A stretch of 64,000 nt of DNA from Hoylesella loescheii DSM 19665 = JCM 12249 = ATCC 15930 (GTDB taxonomy: Bacteria; Bacteroidota; Bacteroidia; Bacteroidales; Bacteroidaceae): assembly GCF_000378085.1 (NCBI RefSeq), contig NZ_KB899211.1, positions 148,100-212,099 on the forward strand, read 5' to 3'. The notes beneath the pieces were generated by a model that was not told where the DNA came from, searched no databases, and was given only the letters and a program-made list of their open reading frames with translations. The translations under genes were made by a program, and so were the position numbers. Position 1 is the first letter of the stretch, and each line of letters begins with the position of its first letter. Below, piece by piece: positions 9,876-18,705 of this stretch.

Positions 9876-10685
9876 ATGAATGTGAATTGGAAGAAAACTG
9901 TAACCATTGTGGTCGATGCGCTCTTAGCCGTCTACCTCGTTTTGGCGTTCACGGCTTTCGGAGAGCCCGACGCCAAGGCGGCCTTGTGCCAAAAGGTACA
10001 GATAGATATCCAAGACGAGAACACCAATGGCTTCATTACTGCCTCCGACATACGCAGCCGATTGGACGCCAACCAGCTTTATCCCCTCAATAAGCCTATG
10101 CAGGCCGTGCAGGGAAGGCAGATTGAAGAGGCACTTAAGCGCAGCCCGTTCGTCAAGACGGTTGATTGTTACAAAACCCAAGATGGCTGTGTGAGCATCA
10201 GCGTTACCCAACGCATGCCCATCGTGCGCATCAAGGCAGTCAATGGAGACGACTATTACCTCGACGACAACAATCAGGTGATGCCCAATTCGCATTATTC
10301 CGCCGATCTTATTATCGCCACGGGCCATATCTCCAAGGCTTTCGCCCAGAACTACATCGCACCATTGGCCAAGCTCTTTATGGCTAACGAACTGTGGGAA
10401 AAACAGGTGGAGCAAATCAATGTGTTGCCCGATAGGGGCGTGGAGTTAGTTCCCCGCGTGGGGCAGCATGTGGTGTTTATCGGCTATTTACCCCAAGCCG
10501 CCAACACCAAAGAGCGTAATGAGAAAATCGCCGACTACGTAAACAAGAAGCTTACAAGGCTAGAAAAGTTCTATAAGTATGGTCTCTCGCAGGTGGGATG
10601 GAATAAGTACAGCTACATCGACCTCGAGTTCGACAACCAGATTATCTGCAAAAAGAAGAAAGAAAACAAGAACAACCCCGAATAA
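9876..10685 (+). CDS. ftsQ: Cell division protein FtsQ/DivIB
   Basis: A bitopic inner-membrane protein that links early and late divisome proteins. It has a short cytoplasmic N-terminus (MNVNWKK), one membrane helix at about 8-26, and a periplasmic part with a POTRA-like region (about 45-110) followed by the FtsQ beta domain. The C-terminus is lysine-rich. At 269 residues it is slightly longer than usual. Sequence conservation in this family is weak, so the call rests on architecture and on its place between murC and ftsA (11 bp before ftsA). Confidence 0.88.
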   Translation: MNVNWKKTVTIVVDALLAVYLVLAFTAFGEPDAKAALCQKVQIDIQDENTNGFITASDIRSRLDANQLYPLNKPMQAVQGRQIEEALKRSPFVKTVDCYKTQDGCVSISVTQRMPIVRIKAVNGDDYYLDDNNQVMPNSHYSADLIIATGHISKAFAQNYIAPLAKLFMANELWEKQVEQINVLPDRGVELVPRVGQHVVFIGYLPQAANTKERNEKIADYVNKKLTRLEKFYKYGLSQVGWNKYSYIDLEFDNQIICKKKKENKNNPE

Positions 10686-10696
10686 ACATCAGTGTT

Positions 10697-12112
10697 ATGG
10701 CAAAGGATTTTATCGTGGCTATTGAAATCGGTTCGTCTAAGATTACCGGTATCGCAGGAAGAAAAAACATCGATGGCAGTATCTCTATCTTGGCTGTTGC
10801 CAAAGAGACGCCCTCATCGTGTGTGAAGAAGGGCGTGGTATATAACCTCGACCGCACTGTGCAGTGCCTCACCACCATTATTACCAAGCTGAAGACCGCC
10901 CTCAAAACCGAGATTGCCTACGCTTACGTGGGCGTTGGGGGGCAGTCTACGCGCAGCGTAAAGAACGTTATCGTAAAGGAATTACCCGAAGATACCATCG
11001 TGTCGCAAGACATGGTTGACTCGCTCATGGACGCTAACCGAAGCATGCAATATCCCGATTCCGACATCATCGAGGCCATAACCCACGAATATAAGCTCGA
11101 TCAGCAGTTCCAAATCGACCCCGTTGGCGTGCAATGTACCCACTTAGAAGGTCATTTCCTCAATATCCTTTGGCGTAGCAACAACTATCGCAACCTCAAG
11201 AAGTGTTTCTCCACTGCGGGTATTGCCATTGCCGACGTATTTATCTCGCCCCTTGCATTGGCCGACAGTGTGCTCACCGACTCGGAGAAGCGAAGCGGAT
11301 GTGCGTTGGTCGACCTCGGTGCGCAAACAACCACCGTTGCCGTTTACAGCAAAAACCTGCTCCGTCATTTGGTGGTTATTCCCTTGGGAAGTGCCAATAT
11401 CACGAAAGACCTCACCTCGTTGCAGATCGAGGAAGACGATGCCGAACGCCTTAAGCTGAAATATGGCTCGGCATATACCAATCCCGAGGAAGACAGTTCG
11501 GGTCTAAGCTACACCATCGACGAAGGTCGAACCATACAAAGCGATACCTTTATCAATGCCGTTGAGGCTAGAATAGAAGAGATTATTGGCAACGTGAAGT
11601 TTCAGATACCAGAAGCCTACGATGGTAAGCTGCTCGGTGGACTGATACTTACGGGTGGCGGAGCACAGCTGAAGAACATCGAAGAGGCTTTCCGTCGTAA
11701 AACCAACTTTACCAAGATACGTACGGCCAAGTTCGTAAACCAAGAGATACATTCAAAGCATCCTGAGCTTACCGCCCACGATGGAACGATGAACACCCTA
11801 TTGGGACTTCTTTCAAAGGGTAATCTCAACTGCGCGGGTCGCGAAATATCCGATAATCTCTTTGGTGAAGACGTTGAACGTCCCGCTACACTGCCCTCTG
11901 AAGGTGCGGTTACACCCGAAATAAAGGATAAGGGCGCTCAACAGCAACCCACGAATAATGCTCCTAAGCCCGAACCAAAGGAGAAAAAAGAGGAGAAGGT
12001 TGAAAAGCAACACGTGGATAACGAACCTGAAGAAGATAATGGACCTACGAAATTCAGACAATGGAAAGATAGGATTAGTGGTTTCATTAGGCAAATGACT
12101 GAGGAAGAGTAA
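10697..12112 (+). CDS. ftsA: Cell division protein FtsA
   Basis: An actin-like ATPase that tethers FtsZ to the membrane and recruits the divisome. The N-terminus AIEIGSSKITGIAG is the phosphate-1 loop, followed by the SHS2/1C region. LVDLGAQTTTVAVY is the phosphate-2 loop and LTGGGAQLKNIEEA the adenosine motif. A Lys/Glu-rich linker (about 395-450) leads to a C-terminal amphipathic helix (KFRQWKDRISGFIRQM), the expected membrane-targeting sequence. It is separated from ftsZ by a 279-bp gap filled by a family A repeat. Confidence 0.95.
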   Translation: MAKDFIVAIEIGSSKITGIAGRKNIDGSISILAVAKETPSSCVKKGVVYNLDRTVQCLTTIITKLKTALKTEIAYAYVGVGGQSTRSVKNVIVKELPEDTIVSQDMVDSLMDANRSMQYPDSDIIEAITHEYKLDQQFQIDPVGVQCTHLEGHFLNILWRSNNYRNLKKCFSTAGIAIADVFISPLALADSVLTDSEKRSGCALVDLGAQTTTVAVYSKNLLRHLVVIPLGSANITKDLTSLQIEEDDAERLKLKYGSAYTNPEEDSSGLSYTIDEGRTIQSDTFINAVEARIEEIIGNVKFQIPEAYDGKLLGGLILTGGGAQLKNIEEAFRRKTNFTKIRTAKFVNQEIHSKHPELTAHDGTMNTLLGLLSKGNLNCAGREISDNLFGEDVERPATLPSEGAVTPEIKDKGAQQQPTNNAPKPEPKEKKEEKVEKQHVDNEPEEDNGPTKFRQWKDRISGFIRQMTEEE

Positions 12113-12385
12113 GGGAATAAGGAGGAAGTAGTAAAGGAGGAAGTAGTAAGTAGTAAAGGAGTAAAGTTGTAAGGAGTTAAGGAGTTAAGCCAAATGCTTT
12201 GTTGCAGAGTGGACGACATCCTTGTCAACTCGTTAGCTTGTAGACTTATAAACTTGCAAACTCGTTAACTTGTCAACTCGTCTACTCGTTAATTTGCCTA
12301 CTCATCAACTCATAAACTAATAACACATACCACTCCTCTCTCCCCTTGGAGAGGGATTGTGGGTGAGGCTTTTTAAAATACATAC
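12113..12385. repeat. Family A composite repeat, copy A2 (ftsA-ftsZ gap)
   Basis: The element begins with purine-rich AAGGAGTTA-type repeats, then the conserved block CCAAATGCTTTGTTGCAGAG (about 12191-12210) and heptamer-like CTCGTTAACTTGTCAA repeats. It ends in a GGAGAGG palindromic block and GTGAGGCTTTTTAAA about 20 bases before the ftsZ ATG. The same parts recur in copies A1 and A3-A6. Confidence 0.75.
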
Positions 12386-12391
12386 AACGTT

Positions 12392-13726
12392 ATGTCGGAT
12401 AAGAATATAAACAAAGGAATCGTAGACTTCGGCGAAGTAGACAACGATAAGAGCATCATCAAAGTTGTTGGTGTAGGTGGCGGTGGTGGTAATGCCGTCA
12501 ACCACATGTTCAAAGAAGGCATCCACAAAGTGTCCTTCGTGTTGTGCAACACTGATAAACAGGCGTTAGACGATTCTCCCGTGCCCGTGCATTTGCAATT
12601 GGGCAAGGAGGGATTAGGAGCGGGAAACCGTCCCCTTAAAGCTAAGGCTGCCGCCGAAGAAAGCATCGACGACATCAAGGCGATGTTCAACGACGGCACC
12701 AAGATGGCGTTTATCACCGCTGGAATGGGTGGTGGAACAGGTACGGGAGCTGCACCCGTTATTGCCCGCATATCAAAAGAAATGGGAATCCTCACCGTTG
12801 GTATCGTCACCATTCCTTTCCGTTTCGAAGGCCTGCGTAAGATAGACCAGGCGTTGGATGGTGTCGAAGAGATGGCCAAACACGTTGATGCTTTGCTCGT
12901 TATCAACAACGAACGCCTGCGACAGGTTTACCCCGAGCTGTCCTTAATCGAAGCTTTTAGGCGTGCCGACGATACATTGAGCGTTGCAGCCAAGAGCATT
13001 GCCGAGATAATAACCTATCATGGCTTTATGAATCTCGACTTCAACGACGTGAAGATGGTGCTCGAAGATGGTGGCGTGGCTATCATGAGCTCGGGCTATG
13101 GCGAAGGCGAAAGCCGATTGCAACAGGCCATTCACGATGCGCTTAACTCGCCGTTGCTCAACGATAACGATGTATTCCACTCTAAAAAGCTATTGCTCAA
13201 CATCTCGTTTAGCAACAAAAACAACCAGGGTTCTAACCTCATGATGGAGGAAATTAACTATGTAGATGAGTTTATGGCTAAGTTTGGCCCCGACTTCGTC
13301 TTCAAATGGGGAGTAACCTTCGACGAGAATCTTGGCGATAAGGTAAAGGTTACGGTACTTGCAACAGGCTTTGGCGTGGAGAACATCACCACAACGCCCG
13401 AACGCACCGTGCGTAAGTCTATCGAAGACATTGAGAAGGCTGCCAAAGATGCACAGAACGAGATCGAACGCGGTAGGCGTATCGGTTCGTATTATGGGGC
13501 TAATTCGCCAGGAGGACGTATTAAGAAGCATACCAACATCTACTTCTTCCGTCCCGAAGATCTCGATAACGAAGACGTTATTATTGCCGTAGACGAATCG
13601 CCCACTTATGCTCGTTCGCAGCAAAAGCTTGAAGAGATACGACGATTTGGCACTATCGTGCAGAAAAAGGAACAAGACGAGGTAGAACCGCCTACCACTA
13701 CGCAAGGTACTATCAGCTTCGCATAG
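12392..13726 (+). CDS. ftsZ: Cell division GTPase FtsZ
   Basis: The tubulin-like GTPase that forms the cytokinetic ring. The signature GGGTGTG is at 113-119, preceded by the glycine-rich GVGGGGGNAVNH. The T7 loop NLDFNDVK, which completes the neighbouring subunit's GTPase site, is present. The 444-residue length is normal for Bacteroidota, which have a longer C-terminal linker than E. coli. The far C-terminus (GTIVQKKEQDEVEPPTTTQG) does not clearly show the FtsA-binding peptide of Proteobacteria. Its leader is formed by repeat A2. Confidence 0.98.
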   Translation: MSDKNINKGIVDFGEVDNDKSIIKVVGVGGGGGNAVNHMFKEGIHKVSFVLCNTDKQALDDSPVPVHLQLGKEGLGAGNRPLKAKAAAEESIDDIKAMFNDGTKMAFITAGMGGGTGTGAAPVIARISKEMGILTVGIVTIPFRFEGLRKIDQALDGVEEMAKHVDALLVINNERLRQVYPELSLIEAFRRADDTLSVAAKSIAEIITYHGFMNLDFNDVKMVLEDGGVAIMSSGYGEGESRLQQAIHDALNSPLLNDNDVFHSKKLLLNISFSNKNNQGSNLMMEEINYVDEFMAKFGPDFVFKWGVTFDENLGDKVKVTVLATGFGVENITTTPERTVRKSIEDIEKAAKDAQNEIERGRRIGSYYGANSPGGRIKKHTNIYFFRPEDLDNEDVIIAVDESPTYARSQQKLEEIRRFGTIVQKKEQDEVEPPTTTQGTISFA

Positions 13727-13914
13727 GCAGGTGGTTAGGATAAACAGGCAAGTTGGCCTGTTAACGGTTAGCTAGAAAGAGGGGTCAAGTAAGACAACTT
13801 GGACAGGTCCCATCGGTTACGTTTTTCCCGTCCGTCTTATCCGTCTTCTAGGTTGTGCTAGTCCCACAAGTCACATTATCCCATCCGTCTCACCAATAAA
13901 ACCCAATAAATATT

Positions 13915-14367
13915 ATGGCTCAATTATTCGAACAAATAAGCAACGACATCACGGAAGCAATGAAAGCGCGCGATAAAGTGCGCCTCGACACGCTCCGCAA
14001 CATCAAGAAAGTGTTTTTAGAGGCCAAGACTGCTCCTGGCGCCAACGACATCCTTGAAGATGCCGATGCACTGAAAATACTGCAAAAGTTGGCCAAGCAA
14101 GGCAAAGAAGCTGCTGCCACGTTCACCCAACAGGCTCGTCAAGACCTTGCCGATGCTGAATTGGCACAAGTGAAGGTTATCGAGGAGTATCTCCCCAAAG
14201 CCCTTTCCGAGGCCGAAGTAGAAGTGAAGGTGAAGGAAATCATTGCCCAAACGGGTGCCACAACAATGAAAGATATGGGCCGTGTGATGGGTATGGCCAG
14301 CAAACAAATGGCTGGCTTGGCCGATGGTGGCACCATCTCGGCCATCGTTAAACGACTGTTGGCCTAG
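13915..14367 (+). CDS. yqeY: GatB/YqeY domain protein
   Basis: A 150-residue, mostly helical protein of the YqeY family, which resembles the tail domain of the GatB amidotransferase subunit and is thought to interact with tRNA or aminoacyl-tRNA enzymes. Family features include the N-terminal ISNDITEAMKARDKVRLDTL and the KDMGRVMGMASKQMAG segment near the C-terminus. It follows ftsZ after 188 bp. That gap contains a short AACAGG...CCTGTT hairpin and GTCTTATCCGTC-type low-complexity sequence but no gene. The exact cellular role is not settled for the family. Confidence 0.88.
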   Translation: MAQLFEQISNDITEAMKARDKVRLDTLRNIKKVFLEAKTAPGANDILEDADALKILQKLAKQGKEAAATFTQQARQDLADAELAQVKVIEEYLPKALSEAEVEVKVKEIIAQTGATTMKDMGRVMGMASKQMAGLADGGTISAIVKRLLA

Positions 14368-14407
14368 CAGCGTTTTGCGTTTAGGCTCACATAAAGGTGA
14401 AAAATTG

Positions 14408-14472
14408 AAAAGGTAGAAAAGATAGAAAGGTGCTGATTCGCCATCTATCTTCTAGCGAACCTTTTATTTTTT
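14408..14472 (+). terminator. Probable terminator after yqeY
   Basis: Nested inverted repeats: AAAAGGT (14408-14414) pairs with ACCTTTT (14459-14465), and AAGATAGA (14419-14426) pairs with TCTATCTT (14444-14451). The outer stem is followed at once by ATTTTTTC. This would end the dcw transcript. Confidence 0.55.
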
Positions 14473-14984
14473 CAACCGTACCCATTAACAGGCTTACTCG
14501 CCAGTGCGCCTATGGGGGCATAAATTCACACGTCAGTTCGGTATAAGCAATCCTCTCTTTCTCCCCTTTTTAAGGGGAGAAGTGTGCTGCATAACCACTC
14601 GAAAGCTTATATTAAGAGAGCACTCAATAATTGTAAAGGAGAAACTCAACACATTCCTGCCCTTAGTAAAGGGGAGGTTAGGAGGGGATGTAGCTGTCAG
14701 CAGATAGCCTGAAAAAGGTTAAAAGCGCATTAGGAAACAAATCAATATGGGCTATGGGTATTATTTCTTATCCCGAATTTGCGCAGTATTTAGCAACGGC
14801 GTGACAAGTTTTTACCGCATTTATTGCTCATCTAAAAAAGTATTTTTACCTTTACCGCTATAATACAGCTTCTGGTTGAGATGCAGTGACGCTCCGAACT
14901 AAAACTAATCGCACCCTGAGGAAAACGCTTTCGCATTAAAAACTCTAACTGTATAAACTTATATTCATGTAAAACAAAGTATTT
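14473..14984. other. Gene-free spacer upstream of the ynb-like operon
   Basis: No convincing coding sequence. It contains a lone palindrome related to family A (CTCCCCTTTTTAAGGGGAG, about 14560-14580) and becomes AT-rich toward the start of the next operon. The promoter is not certain: TACCTTTA near 14845 is one mismatch from TAnnTTTG. Confidence 0.4.
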
Positions 14985-15611
14985 ATGATATCTGTCTATT
15001 CCATCAAACCGCAGTTTCAACGGGTCTTAACACCTATTTTAGAGTTGTTGCATCGTGCAAACGTTACCGCCAACCAAATCACCTTGTGGGCTTGTATCCT
15101 CTCACTTGTCATCGGCATTTTGTTTTGGTTTGCGGGCGATGTGGGGCCATGGCTCTACCTCTGCCTGCCTGTGGGACTGCTGATACGTATGGCCCTGAAT
15201 GCATTAGACGGAATGATGGCTCGTCGTTACAATCAAATCACCCGGAAAGGAGAGCTGTTAAACGAACTGGGTGATGTCGTTTCAGACACCATTATTTATT
15301 TTCCACTGCTGAAGTATCATCCCGAAAGTCTTTATTTTATTGTGGCTTTCATTGCTCTCAGCATTATTAATGAATACGCAGGAGTGATGGGAAAGGTGCT
15401 GTCGGCAGAGCGACGGTATGATGGTCCGATGGGAAAGAGCGACCGTGCTTTCGTTCTCGGCCTCTACGGAGTGGTCTGTTTGTTTGGTATAAACCTTTCA
15501 GGATGTTCCGTTTACATCTTTGGGGCTATCGATTTGTTGCTTTTAGTCAGCACGTGGATTAGGATAAAGAAGACGTTAGATGTAACCGGAAGATCGCAAA
15601 CACCTGTGTAA
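14985..15611 (+). CDS. YnbA-like CDP-alcohol phosphatidyltransferase
   Basis: A 208-residue integral membrane enzyme of the CDP-alcohol phosphatidyltransferase family, which swaps CMP of CDP-diacylglycerol (or a similar donor) for an alcohol. It strongly resembles E. coli YnbA as I remember it: an N-terminal YSIKPQFQ, NVTANQITLW, and RMALNALDGMMAR. The family motif D-x2-DG-x2-AR-x8-G-x3-D-x3-D is present with two changes. The first and third Asp are Asn (N72 and N93), while D75, R80, G89 and D97 are kept. As I recall it, YnbA also has Asn at these sites, so this looks like a subfamily trait. It is the first gene of a five-gene operon; the next gene begins 27 bp after its stop. Substrate and product are unknown. 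Confidence 0.85.
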   Translation: MISVYSIKPQFQRVLTPILELLHRANVTANQITLWACILSLVIGILFWFAGDVGPWLYLCLPVGLLIRMALNALDGMMARRYNQITRKGELLNELGDVVSDTIIYFPLLKYHPESLYFIVAFIALSIINEYAGVMGKVLSAERRYDGPMGKSDRAFVLGLYGVVCLFGINLSGCSVYIFGAIDLLLLVSTWIRIKKTLDVTGRSQTPV

Positions 15612-15638
15612 ACCGATGGTTTTGATAAGCAGTGGAGT

Positions 15639-16679
15639 ATGAAGATGAAACCTTATCCCACGGTTGCAGTTTTTTCAGGCGGTGGTACACGTTATGCTTT
15701 GTATCTCGGAATGTATGCGGCGATGCAACATTATGGTGTAGAACCCGACCTGCTGATTGCCTCTTGCGGTGGCAGTATCGCTGCCAATATCATCAACTCG
15801 TTTGCTACCGACGAGCAGCGAAAGGCCTTTATACAGTCGGAAGAACTGTATCGCTTTGTGCAAAACACCCGAATGACACGTTTCAAAATGCTGTATAAGA
15901 TAGGTCTCTATTGTCAGCGCAAAGTGCGAAACACATTCTATGCACCTTATATCGAAAATATTTTCGATAAATTTATCGTAGATATGCCCACCGACATACG
16001 CCCGCTTTTGCCCTCGTTGGCTGTTCGGCCAATCCTTCCCACTATCGTTGTCGGTGCCCGATTGTTGTTTGATAGGGCCGACATCGGTAAAGAAAGAAAC
16101 GGAAGAAAGCTTTATCGGAAGGTGCTTTTTACCGATGCCGAGACAGCTAGAAACATCGATTTGTCGGCTGTTAACTGCAATTTTAAAAGCTATGAGGGTA
16201 GTGCCATCGACTCGCAAGTTGAGCTGCTTCAAGATGTTCCCTTACCCATTGCCACCCGAATATCTGTCTCGGATATGTTCTACGTTCAGCCCGTACATTA
16301 CAACGGTGCCTATTTTGCGGGCGGAATTATTGATTTGATGCCCATAGAACTGGCCGAACAACTTGGCGAAACTATTTTCTTTGAGAAGAAAAAGGGCTTT
16401 GGCACCATCGACGAGGCACTTGTTAGAGCCGTATTTGGATTTAGTGGAAACCGCCGATTGCAAGAAGTGATGACGCATTCGGTGAGCTATTGGGTAGACA
16501 CGGCTGACATGAACCAAGCACTTTCGGGCCATTACATCGAGAAAAACATCAATCTTCTGAAGCTCCAGGTAGAACTGAAACTGCCCAAAACCTATGCCCA
16601 GTTTGTAGAAGATATGGACTTTCAATGGCAATACGGATACGATCGGGTTGCCCAACATTTTAAAAACAAACAGGTATGA
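15639..16679 (+). CDS. Patatin-like protein with altered active site
   Basis: A 346-residue patatin-like protein; active members are lipid acyl hydrolases or transferases using a Ser-Asp dyad. The oxyanion loop GGGTR is at 14-18. The nucleophile elbow, normally GxSxG after a strand ending in Asp, reads A41-S-C43-G-G45, which by ungapped alignment puts Cys at the catalytic position (S42 and S46 are neighbours). The Asp motif DGG appears as AGG in YFAGGIIDLMP. The fold is therefore likely but ordinary Ser-Asp catalysis is doubtful. No signal peptide is seen. The stop overlaps the next start (ATGA at 16676-16679), implying translational coupling. Confidence 0.78.
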   Translation: MKMKPYPTVAVFSGGGTRYALYLGMYAAMQHYGVEPDLLIASCGGSIAANIINSFATDEQRKAFIQSEELYRFVQNTRMTRFKMLYKIGLYCQRKVRNTFYAPYIENIFDKFIVDMPTDIRPLLPSLAVRPILPTIVVGARLLFDRADIGKERNGRKLYRKVLFTDAETARNIDLSAVNCNFKSYEGSAIDSQVELLQDVPLPIATRISVSDMFYVQPVHYNGAYFAGGIIDLMPIELAEQLGETIFFEKKKGFGTIDEALVRAVFGFSGNRRLQEVMTHSVSYWVDTADMNQALSGHYIEKNINLLKLQVELKLPKTYAQFVEDMDFQWQYGYDRVAQHFKNKQV

Positions 16680-17431
16680 ACATCTTTATTACCGGCGGAA
16701 CATCGGGTATCGGCTTGGCCTTGGCGCGGTTTTATGCTGCCGAAGGTCATCGGGTAGGGGTGTGCGGACGAAATACGGCACGAATAGACAGGAGTGATGA
16801 GGTTAACAAACTGTTGCTTGCCTACCAGCTCGATGTGTGTGATAAGGACGCATTAACCGCTGCCGTAGATGCATTTTGTGCCGATAAGGGGTTGGACATG
16901 ATGATTGTTGCTGCCGGACATTACCGTAACGGCGTTACTGAAGAAGTGGATTTTGAGCAGACTTCACAAATGTTGAAGGTTAATATCGTGGGTGCATTGA
17001 ATGCGATGGAAGTGGCACGAGAAGCAATGAAAGCATCCGGCGGACATTTGGTCGTGATTGCTTCGGTGGCAGGATTGCTGCATTATCCGTGCGCAAGCGT
17101 CTATGCCAAGTGCAAAAGAGCGTTGATACAGATAGCCGATGCTTATCGCCGAAGTTTGGCCGACTATCAAATAACGGTTACAACACTTGTTCCGGGCTAC
17201 ATAGACACACCGCGATTGAGGGAGATATATCGTAACGACCTTTCCAAATGTCCGTTCTGCATGCCCTTAAATCGGGCTGTTGAAACAATGACAAAGGCCA
17301 TAGCGCAGCGCAAAGAACAGGTGGTGTTTCCGCCAAAAATGCGCCTTTCCATCGCTTTTCTTTCGCTTTTACCCACTTGTTTGTTATCGGCTTTTATGCA
17401 CCGAAAGACATTATGGAGCATTCCCAAATAA
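16676..17431 (+). CDS. Short-chain dehydrogenase/reductase (SDR)
   Basis: A 251-residue classical SDR. The cofactor motif TGGTSGIG is at 6-13, and the following VGVCGRN suggests NADP(H) preference through the Arg. VIASVAG carries the catalytic Ser, and Y-A-K-C-K in SVYAKCKRA is the YxxxK pair. A hydrophobic C-terminal segment (about 222-240) may attach it to the membrane, as in some lipid-modifying SDRs. It overlaps the genes on both sides (4 bp and 19 bp), so it belongs to the same operon. The substrate is unknown; an acyl or keto group on the operon's lipid product is an inference. Confidence 0.85.
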   Translation: MNIFITGGTSGIGLALARFYAAEGHRVGVCGRNTARIDRSDEVNKLLLAYQLDVCDKDALTAAVDAFCADKGLDMMIVAAGHYRNGVTEEVDFEQTSQMLKVNIVGALNAMEVAREAMKASGGHLVVIASVAGLLHYPCASVYAKCKRALIQIADAYRRSLADYQITVTTLVPGYIDTPRLREIYRNDLSKCPFCMPLNRAVETMTKAIAQRKEQVVFPPKMRLSIAFLSLLPTCLLSAFMHRKTLWSIPK

Positions 17432-18705
17432 ACGACAAAACGGTATGGGCGAGTAAACAGCCCTTGCCAAACGGTTTGATGCAGCGTTGCAGTATAGATA
17501 ACAAATGTTTGCAAGCAAGCAAATACATCGCCCTTGTTATTTGTTGGGGTGTGTTCTATGCTGTTTATACTTTTGCTGCAAGCTATGCGGCATCGCTTAA
17601 AGAGGTGTCTTCGCTTTGCTTTTCGTTTGAAAAAGCCATACCGTTTGTACCTTTCACCATCTATTTTTATAGCAGTAGTATGGTGTTTTTTATATGGGTT
17701 TTCTTCCTTTGCAATACCTTTCGTCAACTGTCGACATTAAGTAAACGCATCGTTTTTATAACCATTTTATCGGGAATTTGTTTTATTCTCCTTCCGTTAA
17801 AACAAAGTTTTGTACGTCCGGAAACAGCCCATATTTTATTTTCTTTCATCAATACGTACGATACTCCTTTTAATCAGGCTCCGTCTTTACATATAGGTTA
17901 TGCCTGTATTTTTTGGAGTGGGGTGCGAAATAGCAGGTTCAGAAACTTTCTGAGAATGTGGTTGGTGTTGTTAATGCTGTCTACCCTTTTGGTATATCAG
18001 CACCATTTCATCGACATTACTACCGGTTTGATGGCAGGTTTTCTGACGTTATGGATGTTTCCTTACCGTAAAAAGCGCAACCAACAAATAGCAAAGATTT
18101 ATTTTTTTGTTGCCGCTGTGGGGCTGACGGCGTTGTTGTTTGCCATCGAACATACGGTTTTTGGAAGTATTTTTTTATTGTGGTGCATACTCGTCTTACT
18201 CTTATTGGGCCGTGCTTATTATCGCTCTAATCGGCATTTTCTTAAAGACGACCACGGTTGCATCGGTTTTTTGCGTTATATTTTCTATTTTCCCTATATC
18301 GCAGTGTATCGCCTATTGTGGCTGTTTTCTCGTCAGGCACCTGTAGAAATTGCACCCAACATCTTCGTTGGAGGCTTGCTTTCATGCCGTTCTGCGCGGA
18401 AATTCGCCCTGTTGGGAGAGGTTTCGGTGTTCGACCTTTCAGCCGAATTACCCGAAAACGCCTACTTTCGCACATCGGCAGATTATCATTGCTTTCCATT
18501 TTTGGATATTGCCACTATCCCCAAAGCCTGTCAGGAACGTATTGTAAATTCAGTTTTAGAGAAGATAAAGGCCGATGAAATGCCTCGAAAACTATATATT
18601 CATTGTGCAATGGGCCGTTTTCGGAGCCACCGAATAGGTGAAGCGGTGCTGTTAACGATAAGTAAAAATTTAACCGAAGATAAAAATGGAAACAGGAACA
18701 TTTAA
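17413..18705 (+). CDS. YnbD-like PAP2 / dual-specificity phosphatase fusion
   Basis: A 430-residue membrane protein joining two phosphatase modules, the architecture of E. coli YnbD. The N-terminal half has several membrane helices with PAP2 signatures P157-S-L-H160 and H197-x3-D201. The C-terminal half is a tyrosine/dual-specificity phosphatase domain with an intact C398-x5-R404 loop (HCAMGRFRS). The frame opens further upstream only from a TTG at 17377, so I took the ATG at 17413. It overlaps the SDR by 19 bp and the next gene by 20 bp. In other systems PAP2 enzymes dephosphorylate lipid phosphates and PTPMT1-type phosphatases dephosphorylate phosphatidylglycerophosphate; a comparable role here is inference. 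The gene looks more AT-rich than the dcw genes. Confidence 0.85.
   Translation: MEHSQINDKTVWASKQPLPNGLMQRCSIDNKCLQASKYIALVICWGVFYAVYTFAASYAASLKEVSSLCFSFEKAIPFVPFTIYFYSSSMVFFIWVFFLCNTFRQLSTLSKRIVFITILSGICFILLPLKQSFVRPETAHILFSFINTYDTPFNQAPSLHIGYACIFWSGVRNSRFRNFLRMWLVLLMLSTLLVYQHHFIDITTGLMAGFLTLWMFPYRKKRNQQIAKIYFFVAAVGLTALLFAIEHTVFGSIFLLWCILVLLLLGRAYYRSNRHFLKDDHGCIGFLRYIFYFPYIAVYRLLWLFSRQAPVEIAPNIFVGGLLSCRSARKFALLGEVSVFDLSAELPENAYFRTSADYHCFPFLDIATIPKACQERIVNSVLEKIKADEMPRKLYIHCAMGRFRSHRIGEAVLLTISKNLTEDKNGNRNI

Noticed and set aside
1..14367. Missing murF and ddl as a sign of a broken dcw cluster
   Set aside because: These genes commonly lie elsewhere in Bacteroidota; the order found here is normal for the phylum.
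17377..17412. TTG start for the YnbD-like gene
   Set aside because: The ATG at 17413 gives the usual tight overlap with the SDR gene; the TTG would add residues read from SDR coding DNA.
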